Below, one piece after another: positions 17,612-27,581 of a stretch of DNA of 64,000 nucleotides. Made by a program: the position numbers and the translations under genes. The DNA is from SAR86 cluster bacterium (lineage in GTDB: Bacteria; Pseudomonadota; Gammaproteobacteria; Magnimaribacterales; Magnimaribacteraceae): the NCBI GenBank assembly GCA_023703575.1, contig CP097969.1, positions 587,517-651,516 on the forward strand, given 5' to 3'. The notes beneath the pieces were generated by a model, which saw only the letters and a program-made list of their open reading frames with translations, did not search any database and was not told the origin of the DNA. How positions within the stretch are numbered: position 1 is the first letter of the stretch; each line of letters starts with the position of its first letter.

Positions 17612-20600
17612 ATGAAAAATTCCGTTTTATTTTATTCTAAATCATCGCTAGGGTTTGCACTGATTGCGTTACTTAGCTTTGGTTCAATCTTTTCAATCTC
17701 AGCAGACGAGGACGAAGATTCTGCAGAAGTTGCTGAAGAAATAGTTGTAACAGGTTCAAGGATTAAACGTGCCGACAATATTAGCTCTCCTACACCAATG
17801 GTGACTTTAGGGGAAGACCAGATTGAAAATACTGGTTCAGTCAACGTTTATGACATTCTTAACGAGCTTCCTCAAGCTGGTGAAGCTCTTTCAAGAGGTA
17901 ACACGAACTTTACCGTAGGTAGCTCAGGTGTACAGACAGTTAACTTAAGAGGTCTAGGTAACGGAAGAACTTTGACTCTAGTTAATGGAAGGAGATGGGT
18001 CGGTGGACAACCTGGAACTGGTATTGTCGATCTGAATTCTATTCCTACGGATTTAATCGAGAGATTGGAAGTAATTACTGGTGGAGCCTCTTCAGTCTAT
18101 GGTTCTGATGCGATAGCTGGTGTTGTAAATATAATACTCAAGGATGATTTTGAAGGAATGTCTGTAGAAGTCATGGAGGGAGCATATGATGCGGGTGACG
18201 GTGAGACGAGCCTAGCTTCCGTAACATTTGGTGCTCAATTTGCTGACGGCAGGGGTTCATCAATCTTCAATATCAGAACGGACGAACAAGGTCGAGTTTT
18301 AGCTAGAGACAGAACGCCTTACACAGGTAGAGATATTTTTCACTATGGATATTACGCAGAGATTTATGGAGTACCTTCTTGGTATGACTTCGCACTCGAT
18401 CCAGGGTATTCTTCTTATCCTCCCCAAGGAAGATTTTTTCCAAGTGGTAATAACGGCAATTCGTCGGGCATGTTAACCTTCGATTGTTCTCAGAGAGATG
18501 TGGATTCAGTTGTTAAATCGGATACAGTAGTTCCATGGGGTGGGTCGGCAGCTTGCGGATTTAACAGGACTTACTATAGAGCCTTGGAAGTCCCTCTAGA
18601 TAGATATAGCGTGTTTAACTCTACTAAATATGAATTCGATAGCGGCACAACAATGTTTGCAGAATTCTCTTTTGCTAGCGTAGACTCAAAATCAGAATTT
18701 GAACCAGTTCCTTTTAGCTCAGAAGATGCTTTTGGAGGCTTGGGAACAAAAGGTTATAACATTCGAAACCCGTTTATGCCAGCGGCCATTCGTAGTGCGG
18801 CAGTAGCAGCTCAAGGTGTTTTATTGGATGGTGCAACCGGACTAGATGCTCTTGGAAATGTTCAATTATCCGACTATACAGTGGGACTTGACTCTGCAGG
18901 TGTAGCAGTTCCTGGCATGTACTTAAATGCTGCAGGTAACGAGATTGAGGTTCCTTTCATAAGGAGACTTGCTGAATTTGGTTTACGTGGATCAGAAAAT
19001 ACAAGACAAACTTTTAGAGGTTCTATTGGTTTTGAAGGAACTTTTTCGAACGGATTTGATTGGGATGCCTACTATTCTTATGGTTTCTCAGACAGGATGC
19101 AATACAGCGGAGCCTACAATGCTGCTAACATGGCATATGCTGTCCAGGCAATTTCAGGTCCAACAGGTGCACCTGTGTGTTTAGATCCTACCGCTCAAGC
19201 AAGAAATTGTGTACCTATTAACTTATTTGGTATTGATGCTGCTTCAGAGGAGGCCGTAGCTTATGTCAAGGCCACGACTTCAAGACAGAGCAAAAACAAA
19301 CAAAGAGTTGCGGCGTTCAATGTAACTGGAGACTTCAATCTTGTGGGACTAGATGCTTCTTTTGCTGCAGGTGTAGAGAGAAGAGAAGAGAGAGCTGCTG
19401 ATATTCCTGATCCTCTTCAGCTTGCTGGACTTCATGGAGGAAATAAGGTACCTCGTACTACAGGTGAATATTCTGTTAACGGTTACTATGCCGAATTCCT
19501 TGTGCCACTTGTGCAAGGTCTACCATTTGCTGATGAAGTTACATTCGAAACTGCTTACAGAACAGATCACTATGATACTTCAGGCACAGTCAGTGCTTCA
19601 AAATTTGGTTTAAGTTGGGTATTCAATGATGATTTAAGATTTAGAGGTGTTATCTCTGAATCTGTTAGGGCTCCAAGCATTGATGACCTTTTTTCTGGAC
19701 AAGCCCAAACTTATGATCCTATCCCTGATCCGTGTTCAGGCGTAGGAAATCCAGCAGCTGAGGCGAATATGAATCCAACTGTTGTTGCAAACTGTTTATC
19801 TGATCCTAGAATTGCGGCTACAGCTGCAACAGGTAGATTTGATGTTGATCAAAACATTACCATACCTGGTTTCTCATATTCTCAACCTCAAACTCAAACC
19901 ATATCAGGTTTTCTTGGAGGTAATCCAAACTTAGAGGAAGAATCTGCTGATACTACAACACTAGGTCTTGTATGGACACCTACATATGTTGAAGGACTAG
20001 CTGTTACTCTTGATTATTATCAAATTGAGATTGAAGATGTTATCTCAAATGTTTCTGCTTCAAGATTAATAAGAGAGTGTTATGAAGCAACTGACTATCC
20101 TGTATCTCAATGTAATGCTCACGAGAGGTTCGATACTGGACACTTAAGGTACTGGTACTCTTACGGCATCAACCAATCTTATTATGAAACTGCGGGATAT
20201 GACTTAGCTGCTGCTTATACATTTGAAGATCTTGGACCTGTTCCAGGTGAGCTAGACATCAGGGGTATTATTACTGTCAGAGATAAACACATACAACAGA
20301 CTACTGACACGTCAAATCCTTTTGATTATGTTGGAGAAGTAGGTTTTAACGACGAGATTGCAAGAATTAACTTCTTATATACTACTGATGATTGGCTCGT
20401 TTCTCTACAAGCTAATTACTATAGCGAAGCCTTAGACGATGTATCTCAGAGCCCTAATGCTTGGGAAAATCAAGATGTTGATGCAATGACCTATTATGAT
20501 CTTCAGGTCAGATATGACTTAACTGACAATATGGATGTTTACTTTGGTATAGACAATCTAACCAATAAACAACCTCCTTATTGCCCAACATGTAATAATG

Positions 20601-20692
20601 AACCAGTTCCTGGTGCTCATTACACTGCTCAGTCTTATGCAAGAGTTTGGGACAGTAAGTTCCACTACGTCGGATTAAGATGGAAGCTGTAA
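17612..20692 (+). CDS. TonB-dependent outer-membrane receptor
   Basis: 1026 residues from the ATG at 17612, which is preceded by GGGG and a signal peptide. An upstream in-frame ATG at 17576 would place extra residues before the signal sequence and lies inside the leader hairpin. TonB-box-like EEIVVTGSRIKR is followed by a plug with LRGLGNGRTL, LVNGRRW and YGSDAIAGVVN, then a large barrel. Receptors with this VTGSRIKR plug type are abundant in marine gammaproteobacteria; the ligand is unknown. The C-terminus (VGLRWKL) lacks a terminal aromatic residue. Immediately downstream, after a terminator, lies a peptide-type binding protein, so a peptide ligand is conceivable but unproven. Confidence 0.94.
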   Translation: MKNSVLFYSKSSLGFALIALLSFGSIFSISADEDEDSAEVAEEIVVTGSRIKRADNISSPTPMVTLGEDQIENTGSVNVYDILNELPQAGEALSRGNTNFTVGSSGVQTVNLRGLGNGRTLTLVNGRRWVGGQPGTGIVDLNSIPTDLIERLEVITGGASSVYGSDAIAGVVNIILKDDFEGMSVEVMEGAYDAGDGETSLASVTFGAQFADGRGSSIFNIRTDEQGRVLARDRTPYTGRDIFHYGYYAEIYGVPSWYDFALDPGYSSYPPQGRFFPSGNNGNSSGMLTFDCSQRDVDSVVKSDTVVPWGGSAACGFNRTYYRALEVPLDRYSVFNSTKYEFDSGTTMFAEFSFASVDSKSEFEPVPFSSEDAFGGLGTKGYNIRNPFMPAAIRSAAVAAQGVLLDGATGLDALGNVQLSDYTVGLDSAGVAVPGMYLNAAGNEIEVPFIRRLAEFGLRGSENTRQTFRGSIGFEGTFSNGFDWDAYYSYGFSDRMQYSGAYNAANMAYAVQAISGPTGAPVCLDPTAQARNCVPINLFGIDAASEEAVAYVKATTSRQSKNKQRVAAFNVTGDFNLVGLDASFAAGVERREERAADIPDPLQLAGLHGGNKVPRTTGEYSVNGYYAEFLVPLVQGLPFADEVTFETAYRTDHYDTSGTVSASKFGLSWVFNDDLRFRGVISESVRAPSIDDLFSGQAQTYDPIPDPCSGVGNPAAEANMNPTVVANCLSDPRIAATAATGRFDVDQNITIPGFSYSQPQTQTISGFLGGNPNLEEESADTTTLGLVWTPTYVEGLAVTLDYYQIEIEDVISNVSASRLIRECYEATDYPVSQCNAHERFDTGHLRYWYSYGINQSYYETAGYDLAAAYTFEDLGPVPGELDIRGIITVRDKHIQQTTDTSNPFDYVGEVGFNDEIARINFLYTTDDWLVSLQANYYSEALDDVSQSPNAWENQDVDAMTYYDLQVRYDLTDNMDVYFGIDNLTNKQPPYCPTCNNEPVPGAHYTAQSYARVWDSKFHYVGLRWKL

Positions 20693-20708
20693 AGTAAAAA
20701 AAAAGAAG

Positions 20709-20733
20709 GGCCGGTTATACCGGCCTTTTTTTT
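20709..20733 (+). terminator. Rho-independent terminator after TBDR
   Basis: Stem GGCCGGT/ACCGGCC with a 3-nt TAT loop and an 8-T run. Confidence 0.93.
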
Positions 20734-20740
20734 ATTCTTT

Positions 20741-20746
20741 TATAAT
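20741..20746 (+). promoter_or_regulatory. -10 element placing the oppA-like mRNA start at its ATG
   Basis: A perfect TATAAT ends 6 bp before the ATG at 20753. Normal initiation 6-7 bp downstream of the -10 would begin the mRNA at or within 1 nt of the start codon, giving a leaderless transcript. No Shine-Dalgarno is visible and the preceding terminator ends at 20733. Confidence 0.55.
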
Positions 20747-20752
20747 GTAGAT

Positions 20753-22357
20753 ATGCGAAATTTATTGATAATATCTTTTCTCACTCTTATCTTAGGATGC
20801 ACTGAGTCTATAAAACCTGTTGATACAGCTGTAGAAAATAAGATTTTATATATTGGTAACGGGACCGAACCTCAAGATCTTGACCCTCATATAGTCACTG
20901 GAGTGCCCGAAAGTAAAGTTTTGATGGCTTTGCTGGAAGGTCTTGTTATTAGAAATCCAGATGGTCCTGAACCTCTTCCTGGGGTTGCCAAAGATTGGGA
21001 TATTTCTAAAGATGGTAAAACATATACTTTTTATCTCAGAGACAATGCACTTTGGTCAAATGGAGATTATGTAACAGCATATGATTTTGTTTATGCTTGG
21101 AACAGGATGCTCATGCCGAGTCTCGGATCTAAATACCCAGACATGCTTTATGATGTAGTCAATGCCGAAGAGTACAATAAAGGAGAAATAGAAGATTTTT
21201 CAAAAGTAGGAGTTAAAGCACTTGATAGTAAGACATTGAAAGTATCTTTAAAAAATCCTGCTCCTTATTTTCTAGAGTTACTTTGTCATTACACAACAAG
21301 ACCAGTTCATAAAGAAACAATAGAGTCTTTTGGTGAAATGGATACACCTGGTAGTCAGTGGACTAGGCCCGGGAATTTCATTGGTAATGGACCTTTTACA
21401 CTTGATAAATGGGAACTAAATAAAGTAATAATTGTTAAGAAAAATCCTTCTTACTGGAATAGCTCAGTCGTTCAATTGAATGAGATTCACTTTTTCCCAG
21501 TTGATAATGCATCTCGTGAAGATTTAATGTTTAGATCAGGTCAGTTGCATGTGACCAGTACTGTTCCTCCTGAAAAAGTTGAGTCCTATCAAGAAAAGTA
21601 TCCTAATAATATTCAAGTAGATCCATTTTACGGTACTTATTACTATCGGTTTAATACTAAAAAGACTCCCTTTGATAGCAAATTAGTTAGACAGGCGCTC
21701 TCTCTAGCATTAGATAGAACTTTAATAGTTGATAAAGTCACAAAGGGCGGTCAGCAAGAAGCTTTTTCTTTTACCCCGCCTGATCCTGATTCTTATTTTC
21801 CACCAACTTCCCTTGAGTATAATCCTGAAAAAGCTCAAGACTTACTAAAACAGGCTGGTTATAAAGATGGAGTAGACTTTCCTGTTGTTGACCTCTTATA
21901 TAATACAAGCGAAGGTCATCAAAAATTAGCTCAAGCTATACAGCAAATGTGGAAAACATCTTTAAATATTGATGTCACTCTTACAAATACAGATTGGAAA
22001 GTTTATTTGTCTAGACAATCAATAGGTGACTTTCAAATAGCTAGAGCTGGATGGATAGGTGATTATATAGATCCAAAAAGTTTCTTGGATATGATGGTAA
22101 CCGACAGAGGGAATAATCAAACGGGTTGGTCCAATAAACAATATGATAATTTATTAAAAGAAGCAGCTAATAGCACTTCACAACAACAAAGGTTTAATAA
22201 ATTTTACGAAGCAGAGAAAATATTAATGGATGAAATGCCCATAATACCTATTTACACCTATACTAGGATTTATATGCTGCATGAGGATGTGAAAGGGTGG
22301 GGAAATAATATCTTGGATTCAAGACCTTATCAGTTCGTATACTTAGAAAGTAATTAA
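20753..22357 (+). CDS. Oligopeptide ABC transporter substrate-binding lipoprotein (OppA/SBP family 5)
   Basis: 534 residues. The lipoprotein signal peptide has lipobox LILGC (Cys16). The family-5 pattern includes EPQDLDPHIVTG near the mature N-terminus, the GLVIRNPDG region, KDGKTYTFYLRDNALWSNGD and a C-terminal IPIYTYTR. Family members bind oligopeptides, and sometimes other solutes, in the periplasm. It is followed by two permeases in the same operon. The start is an ATG with no ribosome-binding site, probably leaderless. Confidence 0.93.
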   Translation: MRNLLIISFLTLILGCTESIKPVDTAVENKILYIGNGTEPQDLDPHIVTGVPESKVLMALLEGLVIRNPDGPEPLPGVAKDWDISKDGKTYTFYLRDNALWSNGDYVTAYDFVYAWNRMLMPSLGSKYPDMLYDVVNAEEYNKGEIEDFSKVGVKALDSKTLKVSLKNPAPYFLELLCHYTTRPVHKETIESFGEMDTPGSQWTRPGNFIGNGPFTLDKWELNKVIIVKKNPSYWNSSVVQLNEIHFFPVDNASREDLMFRSGQLHVTSTVPPEKVESYQEKYPNNIQVDPFYGTYYYRFNTKKTPFDSKLVRQALSLALDRTLIVDKVTKGGQQEAFSFTPPDPDSYFPPTSLEYNPEKAQDLLKQAGYKDGVDFPVVDLLYNTSEGHQKLAQAIQQMWKTSLNIDVTLTNTDWKVYLSRQSIGDFQIARAGWIGDYIDPKSFLDMMVTDRGNNQTGWSNKQYDNLLKEAANSTSQQQRFNKFYEAEKILMDEMPIIPIYTYTRIYMLHEDVKGWGNNILDSRPYQFVYLESN

Positions 22358-22359
22358 AT

Positions 22360-23274
22360 TTGTTTAATCTTATTTTACAAAGGCTTTTTACAGCCATACC
22401 CGTTCTTCTAGCTGTCATTACAGTAACTTTTGTAATGGTACATGCAGCTCCTGGTGGACCTTTTGACGAAGATAAGGCTGTCTCGCCTGAAGTTATGGAA
22501 AAACTCAATGAAAGGTACAATTTAAATGCACCGTTAATTGAGCAATATACAGACTATCTGGGAGGAGTATTGGTTGGAGATTTTGGTCCATCATTTAGAT
22601 ATCCAAGCAGAACAGTCAGTGAACTTATTTTCACTGGGTTACCGATAACTTTTGAGCTTGCAATTTATTCAATCATTTTTGCCCTATTAATTGGAATAGG
22701 TACTGGAATTATTAGTGCACTCAAAAAAAATACTTTCCTTGACTATATACCTATGACGTCCGCTATGGTCGGAATATGCGTTCCCTCTATAATTTTAGGA
22801 CCCCTACTAACTTTAATTTTTGGTATATGGCTGGAAATTTTGCCTGTTTCAGGTTGGGGAGATTTATCAGGAGACAAAATATTACCAACAATAACTTTAG
22901 GTACAGCCTATGCAGCATATTGTGCGAGGCTAACTAGAGGAGGTATGCTTGAAGTTCTAAATCAAGATTTTATTAGAACAGCCAGAGCAAAGGGACTTTC
23001 CGAAACTAGAGTTGTTTTAGTGCATGCTTTGAAGGGTGGGTTAACACCTGTAATAGCCTTTCTAGGACCAGCAATGGCTGGTCTATTAGCAGGTTCTTTT
23101 GTTGTAGAAACAATCTTTGGCATCCCAGGGTTAGGGAGATTTTATGTCGAAGCTGCTTTTAATAGAGATTACACTATGATTCTCGGTTCATCTATTTTCT
23201 TTTCGTGTCTGATTATCGGTCTCAACTTAGTTTCAGATCTAATTGCTGCTGCTATTAATCCAAAATTAAGATAA
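22360..23274 (+). CDS. Oligopeptide ABC transporter permease (OppB type)
   Basis: 304 residues with six predicted membrane segments and the typical N-terminus FNLILQRLFTAIPVLLAVITV. The cytoplasmic EAA loop (DFIRTARAKGLSE) contacts the ATPase subunits. The start codon is TTG at 22360, 2 nt after the binding-protein stop, so translational coupling is likely. Partner of the OppC-type permease that follows. Confidence 0.93.
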   Translation: MFNLILQRLFTAIPVLLAVITVTFVMVHAAPGGPFDEDKAVSPEVMEKLNERYNLNAPLIEQYTDYLGGVLVGDFGPSFRYPSRTVSELIFTGLPITFELAIYSIIFALLIGIGTGIISALKKNTFLDYIPMTSAMVGICVPSIILGPLLTLIFGIWLEILPVSGWGDLSGDKILPTITLGTAYAAYCARLTRGGMLEVLNQDFIRTARAKGLSETRVVLVHALKGGLTPVIAFLGPAMAGLLAGSFVVETIFGIPGLGRFYVEAAFNRDYTMILGSSIFFSCLIIGLNLVSDLIAAAINPKLR

Positions 23275-24131
23275 TGAATAATCAAGAAAGTAGTTTATTT
23301 AGAGACGCTTTAATTAGACTTACAACAAATAAATTATCACTTTTTAGTTTAATTTATATTTCATTACTTGTAGTAGTTGCAATAATTACACCTTTCATAG
23401 CACCTTACGATTACGCTTATCAAGATCTTGCTCTAGGCGCTTCTGCACCGTCTTCAGACCATTTGCTAGGGACAGATACCTTAGGCAGAGATTTACTTAC
23501 GCGAATGATGTACGGAAGTAGAATATCATTGATGGTTGGGTTTTTAGCTACATCCGTAGCATTAGTTATTGGTGTGGTATGGGGAACTGTTGCAGGATTT
23601 TCCGGAGGCAAAACAGATGCAGTTATGATGAGGATTGTAGATACGTTATACGGCATACCATTTATAATATTAATTATTCTATTAATGGTTATCTTTGGAA
23701 GAAACCTTATCTTACTTTTTTTGGCAATAGGTGCAGTTGAGTGGCTAACTATGGCAAGGATAGTAAGAAGTCAGGTATTAAACCTTTCAAAACAAGAATT
23801 TATTCTCTCTGCTGAGGCAATGGGTGTTAGTAAGTTGAGTATTATATTTAGGCATTTGATTCCAAATGCCATGGGACCCGTAATTGTGTATGCCACTTTA
23901 ACTGTTCCTCAAATTATGCTTTTGGAGTCCTTTCTTAGCTTTCTTGGCCTTGGAGTCCAGCCTCCTTTAAGTTCTTGGGGCCTGTTGATTAGAGATGGCG
24001 CTGTTTCAATGGAGGAATATTGGTGGCTTTTGATTTTTCCTTCGCTAGCTTTTTCTCTCACTTTGTTTTCATTAAATTTTATCGGGGATGGCTTGAGAGA
24101 TGCAATTGATCCAAGAACAGCGGATAGTTAA
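23274..24131 (+). CDS. Oligopeptide ABC transporter permease (OppC type)
   Basis: 285 residues. It has an N-terminal membrane segment, the LLGTDTLGRDLLTRMMYGSR periplasmic motif typical of OppC/DppC, and the EAA loop (EFILSAEAMGVSKL). The ATG overlaps the OppB TAA by one base. The operon ends here without oppD/oppF ATPase genes, so ATPases must come from elsewhere. The stop overlaps the convergent mltD gene by 4 bp. Confidence 0.93.
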   Translation: MNNQESSLFRDALIRLTTNKLSLFSLIYISLLVVVAIITPFIAPYDYAYQDLALGASAPSSDHLLGTDTLGRDLLTRMMYGSRISLMVGFLATSVALVIGVVWGTVAGFSGGKTDAVMMRIVDTLYGIPFIILIILLMVIFGRNLILLFLAIGAVEWLTMARIVRSQVLNLSKQEFILSAEAMGVSKLSIIFRHLIPNAMGPVIVYATLTVPQIMLLESFLSFLGLGVQPPLSSWGLLIRDGAVSMEEYWWLLIFPSLAFSLTLFSLNFIGDGLRDAIDPRTADS

Positions 24132-25600
24132 AGAAGCAGCTTAAGAACTTGTCCAGGGAAAATTTTTGAAACATCCTCTATCTCATTCCATTCTTGTATA
24201 TCTTTTGCAGTGATTTCAAATTTAGATGCTATCCTGCTAATAGTATCTCCCGATTTAACTGGATATAGCATTGTGCGTAAGTCTCTTGAAGGCAAATCTT
24301 GTCTTATTCTTTCATATCGTGAAAATATCTTAATTTCTTGATTAATCTGAAGAGGCACCTCAATATCTAAATCGTTCCATAAGATCACATCTTCAATTGA
24401 AACCTTAAATTTCTTGGATATATTCCAAAGTGAATCTCCACTGACTACTATATAAACTTGTTCCCTTGGATTTTGTTTTCCAGCCCATGCAGATCCTCTC
24501 GGGACCATTATCTCCTTGCCTGCAATGATTAAGTCAGACGCCAATCCATTAATTTCCATAAGAACTGCAACTTCAATTTTGTAACGCGAGGCAATTTTAT
24601 AAAGATTGTCACCTCTTCTGATCTTATAACGATCCCATCTAACTAGATCATCTTGATCTAATGACTCAAGCTGTGTCATAAACCTATCTGATACGCCTAC
24701 TGGTAATAGTAGATAATGCGGTCCGCTAGGGTCGGTTGCCCACTGATTAAATCCTGGATTTAACTCATAGATTGTTTCAGGTTTAAGACCCGCAAGATCA
24801 GCGGCTTGCATAAGGTCTAATTGACCCGGAATTTTAACTCTTTGAAAATAAGGTCTATTGGCAATGCTTGGTAAATTTACGTCAAATGATTTGGGATCCT
24901 TTATTAACTCACAAAGAACAAGTAATTTAGGAATATAAGCAGTTGTTTCTTTTGGAAGGTTTAAGTCCCAGAATCTTGTAGGTTTATCTTCTCTCTTATT
25001 TTTCTTTATCGCCCGGTTAACTCTAGTAGGTCCAGTATTATAAGCTGCCATCGCAAGCAGCCAATCTCCTTCAAATTTTTCGTGAAGATACGAAAGGAAT
25101 TGCAAAGCAGCTTCAGTAGAAGCCAACACATCCTTTTTTCCGTCATACCACCAGTTACTTTTTAAACCCCATTCTTTTCCTGTAGCAGGCATAAATTGCC
25201 AAATACCTGTAGCTCCATCAACTGATTTTGCATAGGGATCAAATTCACTTTCAACAAATGGTAATAATGCCAATTCAACCGGAAGACCTAATTCTTCGGC
25301 CCTTGTGAGTGTATGATAAAGATATCTCTGACCAGATTTACTGATTCTGTTGACTGCTGTTTGGTTACTATAGAGCCTTTCTCTATATAAACTCGTAGCA
25401 GCTATTTGATCATCTGGAATGGTGATTGATAGCTCTAGTCTAATTCTCTCCCAAAGATCATATGGAGCTTCCTCAGGCTTTAAATTAACAATATCTGAAT
25501 TTGAGATTGTTATGGATTCTAAATTAGATACGTTAAAATTAGATGCGGAGGCACAACTACTTAAAGAAATTAAACCCAAAGCAAGGAAGATTCTAAACAT
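24128..25600 (-). CDS. mltD: Membrane-bound lytic murein transglycosylase D (three LysM)
   Basis: 490 residues. A lipoprotein signal with LSSC (Cys16) anchors it to the outer membrane. The SLT domain spans about 100-250, with catalytic Glu117 in LLPFVESEFDP and the GIWQFMPATG and AYNTGPTRVN motifs. Three LysM repeats follow at roughly 325-368, 383-426 and 445-490, each starting with a Y-x-V/I-x-S/R-GD pattern, and bind peptidoglycan. It cleaves murein to 1,6-anhydro products. It begins 1 bp after the gloB stop, as in the E. coli order mltD-gloB. Confidence 0.95.
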   Translation of the reverse strand: MFRIFLALGLISLSSCASASNFNVSNLESITISNSDIVNLKPEEAPYDLWERIRLELSITIPDDQIAATSLYRERLYSNQTAVNRISKSGQRYLYHTLTRAEELGLPVELALLPFVESEFDPYAKSVDGATGIWQFMPATGKEWGLKSNWWYDGKKDVLASTEAALQFLSYLHEKFEGDWLLAMAAYNTGPTRVNRAIKKNKREDKPTRFWDLNLPKETTAYIPKLLVLCELIKDPKSFDVNLPSIANRPYFQRVKIPGQLDLMQAADLAGLKPETIYELNPGFNQWATDPSGPHYLLLPVGVSDRFMTQLESLDQDDLVRWDRYKIRRGDNLYKIASRYKIEVAVLMEINGLASDLIIAGKEIMVPRGSAWAGKQNPREQVYIVVSGDSLWNISKKFKVSIEDVILWNDLDIEVPLQINQEIKIFSRYERIRQDLPSRDLRTMLYPVKSGDTISRIASKFEITAKDIQEWNEIEDVSKIFPGQVLKLLL

Positions 25601-25601
25601 T

Positions 25602-26372
25602 TTAAAAGTTATCTTTCCAATTTCTTATTTCACCTAATATTTCAGCAGTATTATCAAGTTTTCTTTTTGAATATTTTTCTGCAGCTTTAATTATTGATGC
25701 CTCTCTACATCTCATAAAAGGATTTATTTTTAGTTCGATGTCTATTCGGCTAGGTAATGATGGCTTATTAATAGATCTAGATTTTTGTACTTCCTTTAAT
25801 GCTTTAAGTATTTCTTCATTATGAGGCTCTACAGTCATTGCAAATTTTAAATTAGATTCTGTATATTCATGCCCGCAATATACAAGCGTATCGGAGGGGA
25901 GCTCCTTATATCGGTCCATTGAAAAGAGCATATCTTCAGGCGTACCTTCAAACAATCTTCCACAACCAGCATAAAATAATGTATCCCCGGAAAAAAGAAT
26001 TGGCTTATCAGTCTCATCACAAAAATAAGATAATTGATCATTGGTGTGCCCTGGTGCAGAAAACGCTCGAAATTTATATCTATCAAGGATAGTAAAATTT
26101 TCATTATCATGAAGAGGGTCTGTGATGCCTTTGATGTGACCTCCTGAAGGTCCATAAGCTTGACACTTATATTCCTCAATCACTTCCTCAAGACCTCCAG
26201 TATGATCCCAATGATGATGAGTAATTAATACATCAGTTAGAACATATCCTGTTTTTCTTATATATTCATGTATCGGTTTTGCGTCTCCAGGATCAACAAT
26301 TGCAATCTTACCTTCAGACTCCATAGTCCAAATATAGTTATCGCTAAATGCATCTAAATAATTTATTTTCAT
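25602..26372 (-). CDS. gloB: Hydroxyacylglutathione hydrolase (glyoxalase II)
   Basis: 256 residues, metallo-beta-lactamase fold. The metal-binding motif H52-x-H54-x-D56-H57 lies in THHHWDHTGG, with further ligands in FSAPGHTND, FSGDTLF and YCGHEYT. It hydrolyses S-D-lactoylglutathione in methylglyoxal detoxification. It is divergent from rnhA across a 63-bp gap that must hold both promoters, a conserved arrangement (mltD-gloB / rnhA-dnaQ). Confidence 0.96.
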   Translation of the reverse strand: MKINYLDAFSDNYIWTMESEGKIAIVDPGDAKPIHEYIRKTGYVLTDVLITHHHWDHTGGLEEVIEEYKCQAYGPSGGHIKGITDPLHDNENFTILDRYKFRAFSAPGHTNDQLSYFCDETDKPILFSGDTLFYAGCGRLFEGTPEDMLFSMDRYKELPSDTLVYCGHEYTESNLKFAMTVEPHNEEILKALKEVQKSRSINKPSLPSRIDIELKINPFMRCREASIIKAAEKYSKRKLDNTAEILGEIRNWKDNF

Positions 26373-26435
26373 CCTGTTTATGACTTAGTTTGAGAATAGT
26401 CTTATTAACTGTAATACAATAAGTATCTTATAAAA

Positions 26436-26867
26436 ATGAAGGAAATAGAAGTCTTTACTGATGGTGCCTGCAGAGGAAATCCAGGGGTTGGAGGCTGGGG
26501 TGTTCTATTTATAATAGACGGTGAAGAAACTATATTATATGGAGGAGAGGAAAATACGACTAACAATCGAATGGAACTAAAAGCTGCCATAAAAGCCCTA
26601 GAGCATTTTGATGATAAAGTTTCAGTTTCAATAACTACTGATTCCAATTACGTAAAAGACGGTATTACTAAATGGCTGGAGAATTGGAAGACTAAAAATT
26701 GGGTTACTGCTTCTAAGAAACCTGTTAAGAATAAGGATTTATGGGAGCAATTGGATATTTTAAATTCATTTCATAAAGTGTCGTGGAGATGGGTGAAAGC
26801 TCATGCAGGACATAGAGAAAATGAGATAGCTGATATGCTTGCTAATAAGGGAATAGATGAACTTTAA
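26436..26867 (+). CDS. rnhA: Ribonuclease HI
   Basis: 143 residues. The catalytic carboxylates are D9 (VFTDGACRGNPG), E47 (NRMELKA), D69 (TTDSNYV) and D133 (NEIADMLA), with the supporting His at 123 in VKAHAGH. It degrades RNA in RNA:DNA hybrids. The stop codon abuts the dnaQ ATG. Confidence 0.98.
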   Translation: MKEIEVFTDGACRGNPGVGGWGVLFIIDGEETILYGGEENTTNNRMELKAAIKALEHFDDKVSVSITTDSNYVKDGITKWLENWKTKNWVTASKKPVKNKDLWEQLDILNSFHKVSWRWVKAHAGHRENEIADMLANKGIDEL

Positions 26868-27578
26868 ATGCTAAGACAAATAATATTAGACACTGAAACA
26901 ACGGGATTAGATCCGAAATCAGGACATAGAGTCATTGAGATTGGTTGTATAGAATTAGTAAATAGAAAGTTCACAGGAGAACAATTTCACATTTATTTAA
27001 ATCCAGATAGAGATAGCGATGAAGGAGCACTCGAGGTTCATGGACTGACAACAGAATTTCTTAGTGATAAACCCAGGTTTAAAGATATTTATGAAGAATT
27101 TCTTAAATTTATTAGCGGATCAGAGTTGCTCATACATAACGCAGAATTCGATGTAAATTTTCTTGATCATGAAATCAAGCTTCTCTCAAATAAATTGCCT
27201 ACAGTATCAGATAGCGTAATGAAGATTACGGATACTCTTCAGATCGCAAGAGAAAAACATCCTGGTCAAAGAAATAGTCTAGATGCATTAGTGAAAAGAT
27301 ATGAAATTGGCGGATATGATAGAGAGCTACATGGAGCATTGCTTGATTCACAAATACTCGGCGATGTGTATCTTTCCATGACTGGTGGGCAGAGTAATCT
27401 TGACTTCAGTGTTTCGACTGAAGAACAGGAAAAGGCACAAAATGATTCCTTTAACAAATCAGATGCCGAATTAAATTTAAAAGTTATCGAGTTAACTGAA
27501 GAAGAGAATAAAGCTCATAAAGATTACTTACTCAGAATGAAAGAAGAAACAGGTATAGACCCACTGGGACTAAACTAG
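26868..27578 (+). CDS. dnaQ: DNA polymerase III epsilon subunit (3'-5' proofreading exonuclease)
   Basis: 236 residues of the DEDDh exonuclease fold: ExoI motif with D8 and E10 (LDTETTGLD), ExoII (LLIHNAEFDVNFLDHE), and ExoIII with the catalytic His and Asp in ELHGALLDSQIL. It proofreads within the replicative polymerase core. A C-terminal tail after about 180 provides the usual alpha-subunit-binding region. The gene starts at the base after the rnhA stop, so translation is coupled. Confidence 0.97.
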   Translation: MLRQIILDTETTGLDPKSGHRVIEIGCIELVNRKFTGEQFHIYLNPDRDSDEGALEVHGLTTEFLSDKPRFKDIYEEFLKFISGSELLIHNAEFDVNFLDHEIKLLSNKLPTVSDSVMKITDTLQIAREKHPGQRNSLDALVKRYEIGGYDRELHGALLDSQILGDVYLSMTGGQSNLDFSVSTEEQEKAQNDSFNKSDAELNLKVIELTEEENKAHKDYLLRMKEETGIDPLGLN

Positions 27579-27581
27579 TAA

